64,000 bases of DNA from Sulfuricurvum sp. (GTDB lineage: Bacteria; Campylobacterota; Campylobacteria; Campylobacterales; Sulfurimonadaceae): positions 124,001-188,000 of the forward strand of contig NZ_JAUYFF010000008.1 in assembly GCF_030691015.1 (NCBI RefSeq), in the 5' to 3' direction. Shown one piece after another: positions 28,092 through 37,442 of the stretch; within the stretch, counting starts at the first letter, position 1; each line of letters begins with the position of its first letter. A program made the position numbers and the translations under genes. The notes below the pieces were generated by a model that did not search any database, was not told the DNA's origin, and worked only from the letters and a program-made list of their open reading frames with translations.

Positions 28092-28112
28092 ATTCCCGAC
28101 TTGATCGGGAAT
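28092..28112. terminator. Hairpin between pepA and the toxin gene
   Basis: The stem ATTCCCGA (28092-28099) pairs with TCGGGAAT (28105-28112) around a five-base loop. It sits between convergent genes and could stop transcripts from either side. No T-run is attached, and this type of hairpin is also common as a dispersed repeat. Confidence 0.55.
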
Positions 28113-28117
28113 CCAGC

Positions 28118-28381
28118 TTATAACATCCGATAAACTTCTTTTCGATGTGCTACTTTGACGACATACACCGTCACAATCTCATCTTCGATCTCGTATAAAA
28201 TCCGATAATCCCCTACTCTAATCCGAAATTTTTCATCACCGCTCAGTTTTTTGCACCCAAGCGGTCTGGGATCGTTGGCGAGGGCTTGGATATGTGAAAC
28301 AACCCTTTTTAAAATCACCGAGGGAAGATTCTCGATCTCTTTTGCCGCAGATTTTTTGATCTCGATTTTATAACTTGCCAT
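28118..28381 (-). CDS. RelE/ParE family toxin
   Basis: This 87-residue protein has the RelE fold signature: KSAAKEIENLPSVILKRVVSHI at the start, then LSGDEKFRIRVGDYRILYEIED and a C-terminal VVKVAHRKEVYR. RelE toxins cut mRNA on the ribosome; ParE relatives poison gyrase, and the sequence fits RelE better. It overlaps the antitoxin gene upstream by 14 bases. Confidence 0.9.
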   Translation of the reverse strand: MASYKIEIKKSAAKEIENLPSVILKRVVSHIQALANDPRPLGCKKLSGDEKFRIRVGDYRILYEIEDEIVTVYVVKVAHRKEVYRML

Positions 28382-28592
28382 TAGTTTCCAGTTGTTTTAA
28401 AAACGACTCAAATGAGAGCGTCTCTTCATTTTTTCGCTCATCGAATGCTTTGAGATCAGCGCTATCTTCTCTAAACGCATCGACAACAATATTATTGACG
28501 AGCGAAGAGAGCGATTCGGAGGTCTCTACTGCTTTGAGTTTGAGGAGTTTGAGGATGTTTTCATCGAGAGTAATCGTGGTTCGTACACTCAT
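28368..28592 (-). CDS. Ribbon-helix-helix antitoxin
   Basis: This 74-residue protein has an N-terminal ribbon-helix-helix DNA-binding region (RTTITLDENILKLLKLKAVET) and an acidic C-terminal tail that would wrap the toxin. It precedes and overlaps the RelE-type gene, the standard antitoxin-first order, and probably represses its own promoter between 28592 and 28690. Confidence 0.85.
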   Translation of the reverse strand: MSVRTTITLDENILKLLKLKAVETSESLSSLVNNIVVDAFREDSADLKAFDERKNEETLSFESFLKQLETNGKL

Positions 28593-28692
28593 ACCATCTC
28601 CTTTTTAGTGCATTATAGCATAAAATCATCAATACATCATGATGTTTAAACATCTTGCCTCTCCCCTCAGTCCCCACTCAACAACACTGTAT

Positions 28693-28698
28693 TATAAT
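28693..28698 (+). promoter_or_regulatory. -10 promoter of ychF
   Basis: A perfect TATAAT lies 44 bases before the ychF ATG at 28743. AAGGAA at 28730-28735 is the ribosome site. Confidence 0.5.
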
Positions 28699-28742
28699 TG
28701 CGTCAATATTTTACGCATCGAAACACTATAAGGAAACACTCC

Positions 28743-29843
28743 ATGGGATTATCAATCGGACTCGTAGGACTACCAAACGTCGGAAAATCAACCACCTTTA
28801 ACGCACTTACCAAAGCACAAAACGCCGAAGCGGCAAACTATCCGTTCTGTACTATCGAGCCGAACAAAGCGACCGTTCCGGTTCCTGATATCCGTTTGAC
28901 TGAACTCGCTAAAATCGTAAACCCTGAGCGTATCCAACACTCGACTCTCGATTTCGTTGATATCGCCGGTCTCGTTAAGGGAGCCAGCAAGGGCGAAGGG
29001 TTGGGGAATAAGTTCCTCTCGAACATCCGTGAAACCGAAGTAATCCTCCAAATCGTCCGTTGTTTCGAAGATGATAATATCGTCCACACCGAGGGGCGTA
29101 TCGATCCTCTTCTCGATGTCGAAATCATCGAAAATGAACTGATCTTTGCCGATATCGAAGTGTTGACCAACCGTATCGAACGACTCAAAAAACAGGCGAA
29201 AAACGATAAAGATTCTGCTGTTATGGCTGAATTTGCCGAAGAGCTGGCGGAGTTTTTGGCGGAGGGGAACCTCGCACGCAACTTTCCGAAAGCGGATAGC
29301 GAAATGTATGAAAAACTGATGAGTGAGACTCGACTTTTGAGTGCCAAAGAGATTATGTACGGAGCGAACGTCGATGAAGACAGTCTGACCGAAGACAACG
29401 AGTTCGTTCAACGTCTCCGTGAACACGCGGCAAAACACGGATGTGAAGTGATCAAACTGTGCGCCAAAATCGAAGAAGAGCTCGTCGGGATGGAAGATGA
29501 TGAGCGTGATGAATTCTTACGCGACATGGGTGTCGAAGAATCAGGGCTAGAGCAAATCATCCGTAAAGGATTCGATAAACTGGGTCTCATGAGCTACTTT
29601 ACTGCAGGGGTCAAAGAGGTTCGTGCGTGGACAATTCATAAAAACACAACAGCCCCGAAAGCGGCTGCCGTTATCCACAACGACTTTGAAAAAGGGTTCA
29701 TCCGCGCCGAAGTGATCGGGTATGAAGATTTTGTTGCCTGCGGCGGTGAAGCAAAATCAAAAGAAGCGGGCAAAATGCGTCTAGAGGGGAAAGAGTATAT
29801 TGTTGCCGATGGTGACATCATGCACTTCAGATTTAATGTATAA
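28743..29843 (+). CDS. ychF: Redox-regulated ATPase/GTPase YchF
   Basis: YchF is an Obg-family ribosome-associated ATPase. It has 366 residues, with P-loop GLPNVGKST, switch DFVDIAGLVKGASKGEGLGNKFL and C-terminal TGS-like domain (about 280-366; ending YIVADGDIMHFRFNV). The start at 28743 follows AAGGAAACA. It is the first gene of a short unit with the unknown gene at 29876. Confidence 0.96.
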   Translation: MGLSIGLVGLPNVGKSTTFNALTKAQNAEAANYPFCTIEPNKATVPVPDIRLTELAKIVNPERIQHSTLDFVDIAGLVKGASKGEGLGNKFLSNIRETEVILQIVRCFEDDNIVHTEGRIDPLLDVEIIENELIFADIEVLTNRIERLKKQAKNDKDSAVMAEFAEELAEFLAEGNLARNFPKADSEMYEKLMSETRLLSAKEIMYGANVDEDSLTEDNEFVQRLREHAAKHGCEVIKLCAKIEEELVGMEDDERDEFLRDMGVEESGLEQIIRKGFDKLGLMSYFTAGVKEVRAWTIHKNTTAPKAAAVIHNDFEKGFIRAEVIGYEDFVACGGEAKSKEAGKMRLEGKEYIVADGDIMHFRFNV

Positions 29844-29875
29844 TTAGTCACTATCCACTTGTATAGGAGTTTTTA

Positions 29876-30478
29876 ATGTCTTTGAAGTATGCCGGTCCAA
29901 AGCCTCTTATCTCGGCGCATGGAATCACTTTTGATCTTAACAAAGATGATAAATTTATTTATCTCAGTATCGTTGCAGAACTTATTCAGGCATTAAATCA
30001 CGAATACGTGGGAGGCGAACGCTATACCCACATAACGGCTAAAAAACCTATGGATTGCGATGAGATACTTGAACTCATCCGCCGTAATGATCCCCTTTTG
30101 GATCAAGAGATCCAAGATCGTCAAAAAATCGTAGAACAAGAGATACAAGAAGAGCTCGAACGTGCACATAGCAATCGGGTATTGTGTGAAGAAGAGCGCG
30201 ATGTCCTCGTTAAAAATATCGAACTTTTACGTAGCTATCGTATTAACCGCTCTATTAACAAAACGGTCTACTACAGTGCGATCAGCTCATTGGCCCATAT
30301 CATCCAAAAAGGGCATATCGATACGATCTTCGCCCCGATGTTTCCTAAATTTACCCACGTTTTTCACTCTATTCAGGGGGCACTGGTTAAACTCCATCCG
30401 CCAATCGACAGTACGATCGATATTTACGAGGAAAACGGACATCTAAACGTCCGTCTCGATATCCTTTTTAGAAAATAA
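29876..30478 (+). CDS. Hypothetical protein downstream of ychF
   Basis: This 200-residue protein is unknown to me. The middle (about 75-115) is a charged helical segment (EIQDRQKIVEQEIQEELER), followed by a Tyr/Arg-rich stretch and a C-terminal strand region (NGHLNVRLDILFRK). No membrane helix or signal peptide. It overlaps the convergent psd end by 11 bases. Confidence 0.7.
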   Translation: MSLKYAGPKPLISAHGITFDLNKDDKFIYLSIVAELIQALNHEYVGGERYTHITAKKPMDCDEILELIRRNDPLLDQEIQDRQKIVEQEIQEELERAHSNRVLCEEERDVLVKNIELLRSYRINRSINKTVYYSAISSLAHIIQKGHIDTIFAPMFPKFTHVFHSIQGALVKLHPPIDSTIDIYEENGHLNVRLDILFRK

Positions 30479-31286
30479 GCCGCCCGATCGTTTGGGCGAA
30501 TTTCACATTGTGCCCGCTTGATACTCCCAGTTCTACCATATCTTTTTCACATAACATAACAATCGTTGATCCCATGCGGAAACATCCGAAATCATCCCCT
30601 TTGCTTAGATGCAAATCTCTGTAACTGTATTGGCTCGGAACCAACGTCGTGTTGGTTCGGATACGCGGTTCAAAACTCACTTCCATCTCTCCCACATTGA
30701 GGGCACCTACCAAAATCAAGAAAAACCGTTTTCCCTCACTGCTCAAGCACTCTATAACAACCCGCTCATTTTCGATAAATAGATTTACCTGTTTTTTGAG
30801 CGAGGGGATGTTAACCGGATAGAGTTTGCCGGGAATATGGACGACATGAAGCACTTGCATATCGAGTGGAGCATGATAACGATGGTAATCACGCGGAGAG
30901 AGGTAAAAATTGACAAAGGTTCCGTTATGGATACTTTTTTTGGAATCCGTTGTTATCCCCTCTCCCAACACTTCATCAACACTGTAGCGCATCCCTTTGA
31001 TCTGCAGTGCCATATCCTCTTCTATTACGCCGCATTCGGTAATAAGGGAGTCACACGGGCTGATCATATCATGAGAATCCGTTGAGTATTTTCGCATATG
31101 GCGAAATTTACGGGTAAAAAGAGCATTGAGACTCGGATACGATTCTGTAGCGTCAAAATCAGACATATCCAGCCCCATAGAGCGTACATAAGTACGATTA
31201 ATGAGTTTTTGAAAAGTTTTCCCATGCTCTTTGGATGCAAATCGACCAAAAGATTGAGAGATTGCAGAGGTGATGTGTTGTTTCAT
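30468..31286 (-). CDS. psd: Phosphatidylserine decarboxylase
   Basis: Psd makes phosphatidylethanolamine at the inner membrane. The proenzyme has 272 residues. Self-cleavage at the GST motif (RMGSTIVML) generates the pyruvoyl group; the LSPRDYHRYHAP motif carries the conserved His residues. It is the last gene of the thiL-truD-psd unit on the minus strand, two bases after truD. Confidence 0.95.
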   Translation of the reverse strand: MKQHITSAISQSFGRFASKEHGKTFQKLINRTYVRSMGLDMSDFDATESYPSLNALFTRKFRHMRKYSTDSHDMISPCDSLITECGVIEEDMALQIKGMRYSVDEVLGEGITTDSKKSIHNGTFVNFYLSPRDYHRYHAPLDMQVLHVVHIPGKLYPVNIPSLKKQVNLFIENERVVIECLSSEGKRFFLILVGALNVGEMEVSFEPRIRTNTTLVPSQYSYRDLHLSKGDDFGCFRMGSTIVMLCEKDMVELGVSSGHNVKFAQTIGRLIF

Positions 31287-31288
31287 GG

Positions 31289-32380
31289 TTACTCCTGAGT
31301 TTCATCCGTTTGAATTTGTCGTTTGGCGATCTCTTCGATCAATACGGTGGCATAGCACCCTTTTGGAAGGGTAAAATGGAGTTCAAACCACGCTTCGTTC
31401 TCTTTATACTCCCCCTCGATCTCTTCAGGAAAAATCCATCCGTAACGGCGTGCGCCGTCGATTCCCTCGTGAATGGTGTCGTACTCTTTTTCGATAGACT
31501 CAGCAAATGAGGTAGCGCGTGTTGCCCGCTTACCGCTTAAAAGACCACTGACGGAAATATCACGTTTGTTAAACCGCTCAATCTCTTCATCGCTCTCATA
31601 ATGAAAAAGTTTACCGTGAGGATAATGCATCATCACATCCCCATGGATCAGTTTGAACGGATGTTTTTGAGCCTTCATTGAGAGGAGTTCCTCTTTAGGG
31701 AGCGGCAAAACGGTGCAGAGTTCATCGATTCCGAAACCCTCGACGAGTTTAGAAATTTGAATACGATGACTCAGCCAACCATTAAAAAGATAGCTTTGAT
31801 ACGCATTAACGTAAAACTGCGACAGCTTTTTATTCCGTTCTTTGAGACTCCCGTCTAAGATAGCTTGACCTTTTTTATAATTCTCCCCGTCGATACCGAA
31901 ACGCTGAAATCCGAAATAATTCGGCATCCCCTGTTTTTTGATCATTTTAAGCGCTTCTTGAATTTTCATGGCCGATGTCGGATTTACTTTTTTAAGACGG
32001 ATAAAAAAGCGGTTTCCTTTGAGATGACCGATACGTATTTTATTGTTATGGTACGTTTTTTCGAGGATTTTAATCCCCTCATGCTCAAAATTCTCTAATA
32101 CCGCTTCGAATTTTCGAGGTAATGAAATATATTGCTTGGTTTGGGCATTTTTATCTTTTAGCCCCGCGTAACCGATATCGCGTCCTTTGATCCCCAAATG
32201 GTTGCTGAAGATATCGATCATCTGCCATGTGGAAAGATTTTTTTTACGGACATGAAGCACCAAATGCTCTCCGTCACCGCTGAATGGGTAAAGAGGTATC
32301 TCATCCACCACAAAATCACGCGGGGATTGGCGAAAATGAAATTCGATTGCACTGTGAGGGAGGTAATATTGACGTTCCAT
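31289..32380 (-). CDS. truD: tRNA pseudouridine(13) synthase TruD
   Basis: TruD converts U13 of tRNA(Glu) to pseudouridine. It is 363 residues from ATG 32380. The catalytic Asp lies in GYAGLKDKNAQTKQYISLP, and RFFIRLKKVNPTSAMKIQEAL with NYFGFQRFG are conserved. An upstream in-frame start would extend into thiL and is rejected. Gaps to thiL and psd are seven and two bases. Confidence 0.93.
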   Translation of the reverse strand: MERQYYLPHSAIEFHFRQSPRDFVVDEIPLYPFSGDGEHLVLHVRKKNLSTWQMIDIFSNHLGIKGRDIGYAGLKDKNAQTKQYISLPRKFEAVLENFEHEGIKILEKTYHNNKIRIGHLKGNRFFIRLKKVNPTSAMKIQEALKMIKKQGMPNYFGFQRFGIDGENYKKGQAILDGSLKERNKKLSQFYVNAYQSYLFNGWLSHRIQISKLVEGFGIDELCTVLPLPKEELLSMKAQKHPFKLIHGDVMMHYPHGKLFHYESDEEIERFNKRDISVSGLLSGKRATRATSFAESIEKEYDTIHEGIDGARRYGWIFPEEIEGEYKENEAWFELHFTLPKGCYATVLIEEIAKRQIQTDETQE

Positions 32381-32387
32381 GAAACTC

Positions 32388-33212
32388 CTAAAAATGATGA
32401 CGCTTACAGCGATTGACATAGCTTCCGCGCACTGCGCGAGCCACAGGGGTGATGGTTGTTCGATTTCGTGCCGCAATGCGGCGAATTGCGCTTAGACGAT
32501 GAGGAGGAAACGCTATCAGCATCTCGTATTCTTCACCGCTACAGCCGATTTTTTTTTCTATTTTTCTCTGAAATCGAATTCCCATCCGATTGGCATTACA
32601 CAATTTTTCCATATCACTGAAAAGACCGTCGGAAATATCCATACCACATCGTAAATAACGACGAGATTGCATCACAAAAGATTGGCGCAGTTGCGGGGAT
32701 ACAAAACGCCATTGCGTATGAACACTCCCCCCGGCCAACAGATAACGGAGCTGTTTAGCCGATTTGCCCAGCTCGCCCGTATACGCGATGATATCCCCTC
32801 TTTTTAACCCGCGACGCGTTAACGGAGCGGTAGATTCAGAGATAATCGTAACGGAGAGATCAAGCTTTGAGTTGCCGATCGTATCCCCTCCGATTATCTC
32901 AATATTGTATTTCGACGCTGCCGCTTGAATCCCGGATGAGAGTTCATCCATCTGAGACAAACTCATCGACTTCGGCATCGCTACACCCAGCAATGCATAC
33001 TTAGGTATCGCATTCATAGCAATCGCATCAGAAATATTAATAATCATCGCTTTATAGCCGATTTGATAAAAGCTAAGCCACGTTCTCTTAAAATGGACAT
33101 TTTCGAAAAAAAGATCTTTACTGTAGACCCACTTGCCGATAAGGGCACCATCATCTCCGATGTGTGAGCCTGATGAGCAAAAGGTGGAAATAAAATAGTT
33201 TTCTACGTTCAC
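32388..33212 (-). CDS. thiL: Thiamine-monophosphate kinase
   Basis: ThiL phosphorylates thiamine phosphate to thiamine pyrophosphate with ATP. It has 274 residues, slightly short of the usual 310-330. DDGALIGKWVYSKDLFFENVHF gives the metal-binding Asp residues, and GGDTIGNSKLDLSVTI and DISDGLFSDMEKL the phosphate loops. It leads the thiL-truD-psd unit. Confidence 0.92.
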   Translation of the reverse strand: MNVENYFISTFCSSGSHIGDDGALIGKWVYSKDLFFENVHFKRTWLSFYQIGYKAMIINISDAIAMNAIPKYALLGVAMPKSMSLSQMDELSSGIQAAASKYNIEIIGGDTIGNSKLDLSVTIISESTAPLTRRGLKRGDIIAYTGELGKSAKQLRYLLAGGSVHTQWRFVSPQLRQSFVMQSRRYLRCGMDISDGLFSDMEKLCNANRMGIRFQRKIEKKIGCSGEEYEMLIAFPPHRLSAIRRIAARNRTTITPVARAVRGSYVNRCKRHHF

Positions 33213-33361
33213 GCTTTATATCCATCTTTAAAAATAGTATTATTATAGACAAAAGGAGATTATGTAGGCGTTAAAATTGCAAGTTTACCTATTTGTGTTA
33301 AAATGTTATCTAACTAAATGATACAAAAGTATATAAAAACCATTTTTTGAAAAGGAAGATA

Positions 33362-34558
33362 ATGTTGCTATCTATACGAAAAGTTTTTAAAAATCTAAAA
33401 ACTACTTTATTAATACTCGGTGTCGGCGTTGCATTTTTAACCCTGCAACTCTTCCATATCTCAGCCTATAGTGAGCGCTTAAGCGCACTTAAAAATCAGC
33501 ATCTCTCCATGGAAAAAATCATTCATGCCGAAATTACCGATCCTAAAATGGGTTCCATTGTCATCAACGGTGCAATAGCGGAAATTGCACTTGCAGTTAA
33601 ACTCTCGAGTGAAGATCCCTTTCTAACCACTTTGACCTCTTCCCAACAAGAGCAACTTAGCCTTTTGGACTCATTAACCATTTCGTCTGAGACATTCCGT
33701 AACTATGCTTCGGATTGGTCTGCATCTCTTGGCACCCCTCGCCAAAATGACGCACATGCAAAAATGCTCCGTGTAAGCACACCCTATTTAAAAGATATCG
33801 ATAGATTGATAGACTACCAAATACATCTCACCAATGACGCAATTTCTACTGCCAAACTGATAGCGCTTCTCCTCTTTTTTATCGGGTTAGGGGTATTTTT
33901 CCGTTACCGTTACCTGCTTGATCAAATTTACAGTGATATTGATAGAGCATGTTCCGTTGACACAGACGGTACCCAAAAAGCTGCTATCACTCAAGAGATC
34001 GACTTTATCCTTAAACGGTTAATGCGAAGATGTACACAAACAGCCGTTAGCCCAAGCATGCTCCACCCACTAAGCGGTATGAACAATCAAAAAGGGCTTA
34101 TTACTGCTTTTAATGCCAAAAAATCGAGTCGTGGCAGTAATAACGTTTTTGTGGTACTTTTTGAAATTGACCAATACACCTCTCTCGTCAATACTCTCTC
34201 CAAAGACGATAGGGTGAATCTTTTCAAAAAACTCGGCGATATGATCTCTATGTATGAACAACCGCTCGACGTTATTGCGCATATGGATGATGACCGTATT
34301 ATTTTTCTGATGTCACGCATCAACAAGCAAATGGCATTGGACGATTGTGAAAAAATTCTTCACACCGTTGAGGCTTCCGGTTTCAGTACGGTAAAAGGGG
34401 TTATAAAAATAACACTCAGCGCAGGATTCCTCCTTAAAATTCCTGTAAAATCGGTGGAAGAAGCGGCAGAAGATGCCCTTAAATTGATTCAAAAAGCCAA
34501 AGAAAACGGTGGAAACCGTATCGCACAACTCAGGGATCGTGCCGATTCTTATCATTAA
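33362..34558 (+). CDS. Membrane protein with degenerate GGDEF domain
   Basis: This 398-residue protein has two membrane helices (about 13-33 and 168-188) flanking a helical periplasmic region, and a cytoplasmic GGDEF-fold domain (about 230-390). The signature position reads HMDDDRIIFLM, so cyclase activity is lost. It may sense a ligand or bind GTP or c-di-GMP. ATG 33362 follows AAGGAAG. A TAAAAT -10 lies near 33299. Confidence 0.8.
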   Translation: MLLSIRKVFKNLKTTLLILGVGVAFLTLQLFHISAYSERLSALKNQHLSMEKIIHAEITDPKMGSIVINGAIAEIALAVKLSSEDPFLTTLTSSQQEQLSLLDSLTISSETFRNYASDWSASLGTPRQNDAHAKMLRVSTPYLKDIDRLIDYQIHLTNDAISTAKLIALLLFFIGLGVFFRYRYLLDQIYSDIDRACSVDTDGTQKAAITQEIDFILKRLMRRCTQTAVSPSMLHPLSGMNNQKGLITAFNAKKSSRGSNNVFVVLFEIDQYTSLVNTLSKDDRVNLFKKLGDMISMYEQPLDVIAHMDDDRIIFLMSRINKQMALDDCEKILHTVEASGFSTVKGVIKITLSAGFLLKIPVKSVEEAAEDALKLIQKAKENGGNRIAQLRDRADSYH

Positions 34559-34698
34559 GTTCTCCCTTATATGTAACTTTTCCACTCATATTGGATGGTA
34601 ATTTTTCCTATTTTGTTACGATTTTGGACAAGATTTACTACTTTCATTCCTAACACCGCTCTATAACCCTTTTTAATCTTGCCCAAGGAGCGGCGCGC

Positions 34699-34704
34699 TA
34701 TAAT
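34699..34704 (+). promoter_or_regulatory. -10 promoter of sdhABE
   Basis: TATAAT sits 31 bases before the sdhA ATG at 34736, in a gap of 177 bases after the previous gene. AAGGAAGG at 34727-34734 is the ribosome site. Confidence 0.5.
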
Positions 34705-34735
34705 CATCCACAGATTTTATCAACAAGGAAGGCGT

Positions 34736-36448
34736 ATGAGTATTCCCATTTATACTTATGATGCGGTTATTGTCGGAGCAGGACTAGCCGGATGTGCGGC
34801 AGCTCGCGAGTTGCAAAAAGCCGGCAAAAAAGTTGCCGTTGTCACAAAACTTCACCCGTTGCGTAGTCACTCCGGTGCTGCACAGGGGGGAATTAACGCT
34901 GCATTTAGTGATGCAGACAGCGTTGAGCTCCATGAGTTCGATACCGTTAAGGGGTCAGACTATCTTGCAGACCAAGATGTTGTCCAGTTTATGTGTGAAA
35001 AAGCACCGGAAACAATCCGTTGGGTTGAACGTATGGGTGCGGCATTTAGCCGCAACGAAGACGGTACCATTGCTCAACGCCCTTTCGGCGGACAATCTTC
35101 ACCGCGCGCCTGTTTTGCAAAAGACCGTACAGGTCTTACCCTCCTACAAACTATTTATGAGCAAGCTTTCCGTGAAGGTGTAGAGTTTTGGGATGAGTGG
35201 TATGTTGCCGACTTGTTGTATAACGAAGGCAAAGTATATGGAGTAAGCGCATATAACATCCGTAACTCTGAAAAAGCGATTTTCAACGCGAAAGCGGTTA
35301 TGTTTGCTACCGGCGGATACGCCCGTGCATTTAAAATCAACTCCAATGCTCACGCCAATACCGGTGATGGACTCTCTCTCGTAGCCCGTCACGGTCTTCC
35401 TCTCGAAGATATGGAATTCGTTCAATTTCATCCGTCAGGACTTTCCGGTAACGGTGTGCTCATCTCTGAAGCGGCTCGCGGAGAGGGTGGGAAACTTCTC
35501 AACTCACTCGGTGAGCGTTTTATGGAAAAATATGCCCCTAACGCTATGGAACTCGCATCTCGCGACGTTGTAGCCCGCGCAATCATCCAAGAGATTCGTG
35601 AAGGGCGCGGTGTCGGTCCTCGCAAAGACGCCGTTTATATCGACCTTGTCCATTTGGGCAAAGAGAAAATTATGGAGCGCCTACCGGAGCTTCGTGACCT
35701 TGCGATCACCTTCCTAGGTCTTGATATGATCAAAGAGCCGATCTTAATCTCCGCAACAGCCCACTACTCTATGGGCGGTATTCCAATGGACAAACACGGA
35801 CATGTCCGAAAAAACAATACAGAATTTGTTGAAGGGTTCTACGCAGCGGGTGAGTGTTCATGCTCATCCGTCCACGGAGCAAACCGCCTCGGTGCAAACT
35901 CGGTTCTTGAAGCGTTGTTATTCGGCCGTTTCGTCGGAAAAACAATGGTAGACGAAGTGGATAACATACCATTGCACCAAGCGAGCGAAGCAGATGCGGA
36001 ACGTATGTTGGGTGAGATGGAATGGGTTCTTACCAACAACGGTCAAGAATCGGTTAGCGTCTTGCGCGAAGAACTTCAACAATCGATGACTGATAATGCG
36101 GGAGTTTTTCGAACAGCAGAAACACTCACGGCACAAATGGGAATTTTAAAAGATTTGCGTAACCGTTATAAAAGTATTCGTATCGCCGATAAATCAAAAA
36201 TTTTCAATACCGAGCTTCAAGAAGCGATCGAATTCGGTCATATGCTTGATTATTCACTCTTTATCGTTGCCAGTGCATTGGACCGACAAGAGAGCCGTGG
36301 AGCACACTTCCGTGAAGATTTCCCGACACGTGATGATGAAAAATTCTTGAAACACACCATGGCGTACATGGATGAAAACGGTGAAATCACGCTTGATTAC
36401 ATGGATGTAACCCTCGGTCGCCATGAACTCAAAGCACGATCATATTAA
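34736..36448 (+). CDS. sdhA: Succinate dehydrogenase/fumarate reductase flavoprotein subunit
   Basis: This 570-residue flavoprotein oxidises succinate or reduces fumarate at covalently bound FAD. The FAD-binding GAGLAGCAAAREL and the flavinylated His in LRSHSGAAQGGINAAF are clear, with the catalytic Arg in the HGANRLGANSVLE region. It begins SIPIYTYDAVIVG with no twin-arginine signal, unlike the periplasmic MfrA of Wolinella, so a cytoplasmic position is expected. It leads sdhABE. Confidence 0.93.
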   Translation: MSIPIYTYDAVIVGAGLAGCAAARELQKAGKKVAVVTKLHPLRSHSGAAQGGINAAFSDADSVELHEFDTVKGSDYLADQDVVQFMCEKAPETIRWVERMGAAFSRNEDGTIAQRPFGGQSSPRACFAKDRTGLTLLQTIYEQAFREGVEFWDEWYVADLLYNEGKVYGVSAYNIRNSEKAIFNAKAVMFATGGYARAFKINSNAHANTGDGLSLVARHGLPLEDMEFVQFHPSGLSGNGVLISEAARGEGGKLLNSLGERFMEKYAPNAMELASRDVVARAIIQEIREGRGVGPRKDAVYIDLVHLGKEKIMERLPELRDLAITFLGLDMIKEPILISATAHYSMGGIPMDKHGHVRKNNTEFVEGFYAAGECSCSSVHGANRLGANSVLEALLFGRFVGKTMVDEVDNIPLHQASEADAERMLGEMEWVLTNNGQESVSVLREELQQSMTDNAGVFRTAETLTAQMGILKDLRNRYKSIRIADKSKIFNTELQEAIEFGHMLDYSLFIVASALDRQESRGAHFREDFPTRDDEKFLKHTMAYMDENGEITLDYMDVTLGRHELKARSY

Positions 36449-36458
36449 GGGAGAGAGT

Positions 36459-37436
36459 ATGGAGTCGATAAAATCGCAACAAGTAACATTTAAAGTTTTC
36501 CGTTTCAACGAAGAGACCGATTATCTTCCTTACTATAATACCTATGTTTTGGATGTCACTCACGAAGAGGTTGTCCTTGATATCCTTAATCGAATCAAAT
36601 GGGATCACGACGGAAGTCTATCGTACCGCCGTAGCTGCCGCCACGGTATCTGCGGTGTCTGCTCGATCAAAGTCAACGGAAAAGGTATCTTGGCTTGTAA
36701 ATCACGTCTATTCGATCTTGTAGAGGTATTCGGTAATGAAATCATTATTGAGCCGCTCAGCACCAAACGTGTTGTAAAAGACCTTATTATCGACAAAAAA
36801 GATTTTTGGGACAAACACGCTTCGGTTAAACCGTACCTTGTCAGTGAGATCGAAGAGCACCCTGCGTCAGAGCACCTTGTCAGCCCGCACGATGCCGAGA
36901 AACTTCTCGAAGCCGATTACTGCATCCAATGCGGAGCATGTCACTATTCATGTCCTGCATTAGCTATCAATGAAGAGTTTATCGGACCTGCGGCATTCGC
37001 TGCGGCATACCGTTTCAGCGCCGATGTCCGTGATGAAGCATCACTTCAGCGCTTGCATACTGTAAACGAAGAGGCTCAAGGGGTTTGGGATTGTGTCAAA
37101 TGTATGGAGTGTGCAGAGGTTTGTCCTAAAGATGTCAATCCGATTGAGAAAATTACCAAACTTCATAATATGGTCTTTGAAGCGGGTATCGCGAAAAACA
37201 ATGTTGCTACCCGCCATGCCGTTGGATTTGCCCATTCTATACAAAAACACGGTCTATTAGATGAAGGCGAGTTAGTCCGTTATTCCGAAGGGAATATCGG
37301 CGTTATGAAACATATCCCTGAAGCGATCGCTATGTTTGCCAAAGGGAAAATCGTTATGCCGTGGAATATGCCGAAATCAAAAAATCTGGATGAAGTAAAA
37401 AAATTGATCAAATCTTCATCTACCGTAAAATTTTAG
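36459..37436 (+). CDS. sdhB: Succinate dehydrogenase iron-sulfur subunit
   Basis: SdhB (325 residues) relays electrons from FAD through three clusters. The [2Fe-2S] site is CRHGICGVCSIKVNGKGILAC; CIQCGACHYSCP and CVKCMECAEVCP bind the other two clusters. It is longer than usual at the C-terminus. ATG 36459 follows AAGGGAGAG. It lies ten bases after sdhA and six before sdhE. Confidence 0.95.
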   Translation: MESIKSQQVTFKVFRFNEETDYLPYYNTYVLDVTHEEVVLDILNRIKWDHDGSLSYRRSCRHGICGVCSIKVNGKGILACKSRLFDLVEVFGNEIIIEPLSTKRVVKDLIIDKKDFWDKHASVKPYLVSEIEEHPASEHLVSPHDAEKLLEADYCIQCGACHYSCPALAINEEFIGPAAFAAAYRFSADVRDEASLQRLHTVNEEAQGVWDCVKCMECAEVCPKDVNPIEKITKLHNMVFEAGIAKNNVATRHAVGFAHSIQKHGLLDEGELVRYSEGNIGVMKHIPEAIAMFAKGKIVMPWNMPKSKNLDEVKKLIKSSSTVKF

Positions 37437-37442
37437 GAGCTG

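Noticed and set aside
34679-34735. Possible N-terminal extension of SdhA with ERRAIIIHRF as a Tat signal
   Set aside because: It lacks the S-R-R-x-F-L-K pattern and a hydrophobic core, and a ribosome site plus -10 box lie inside it.
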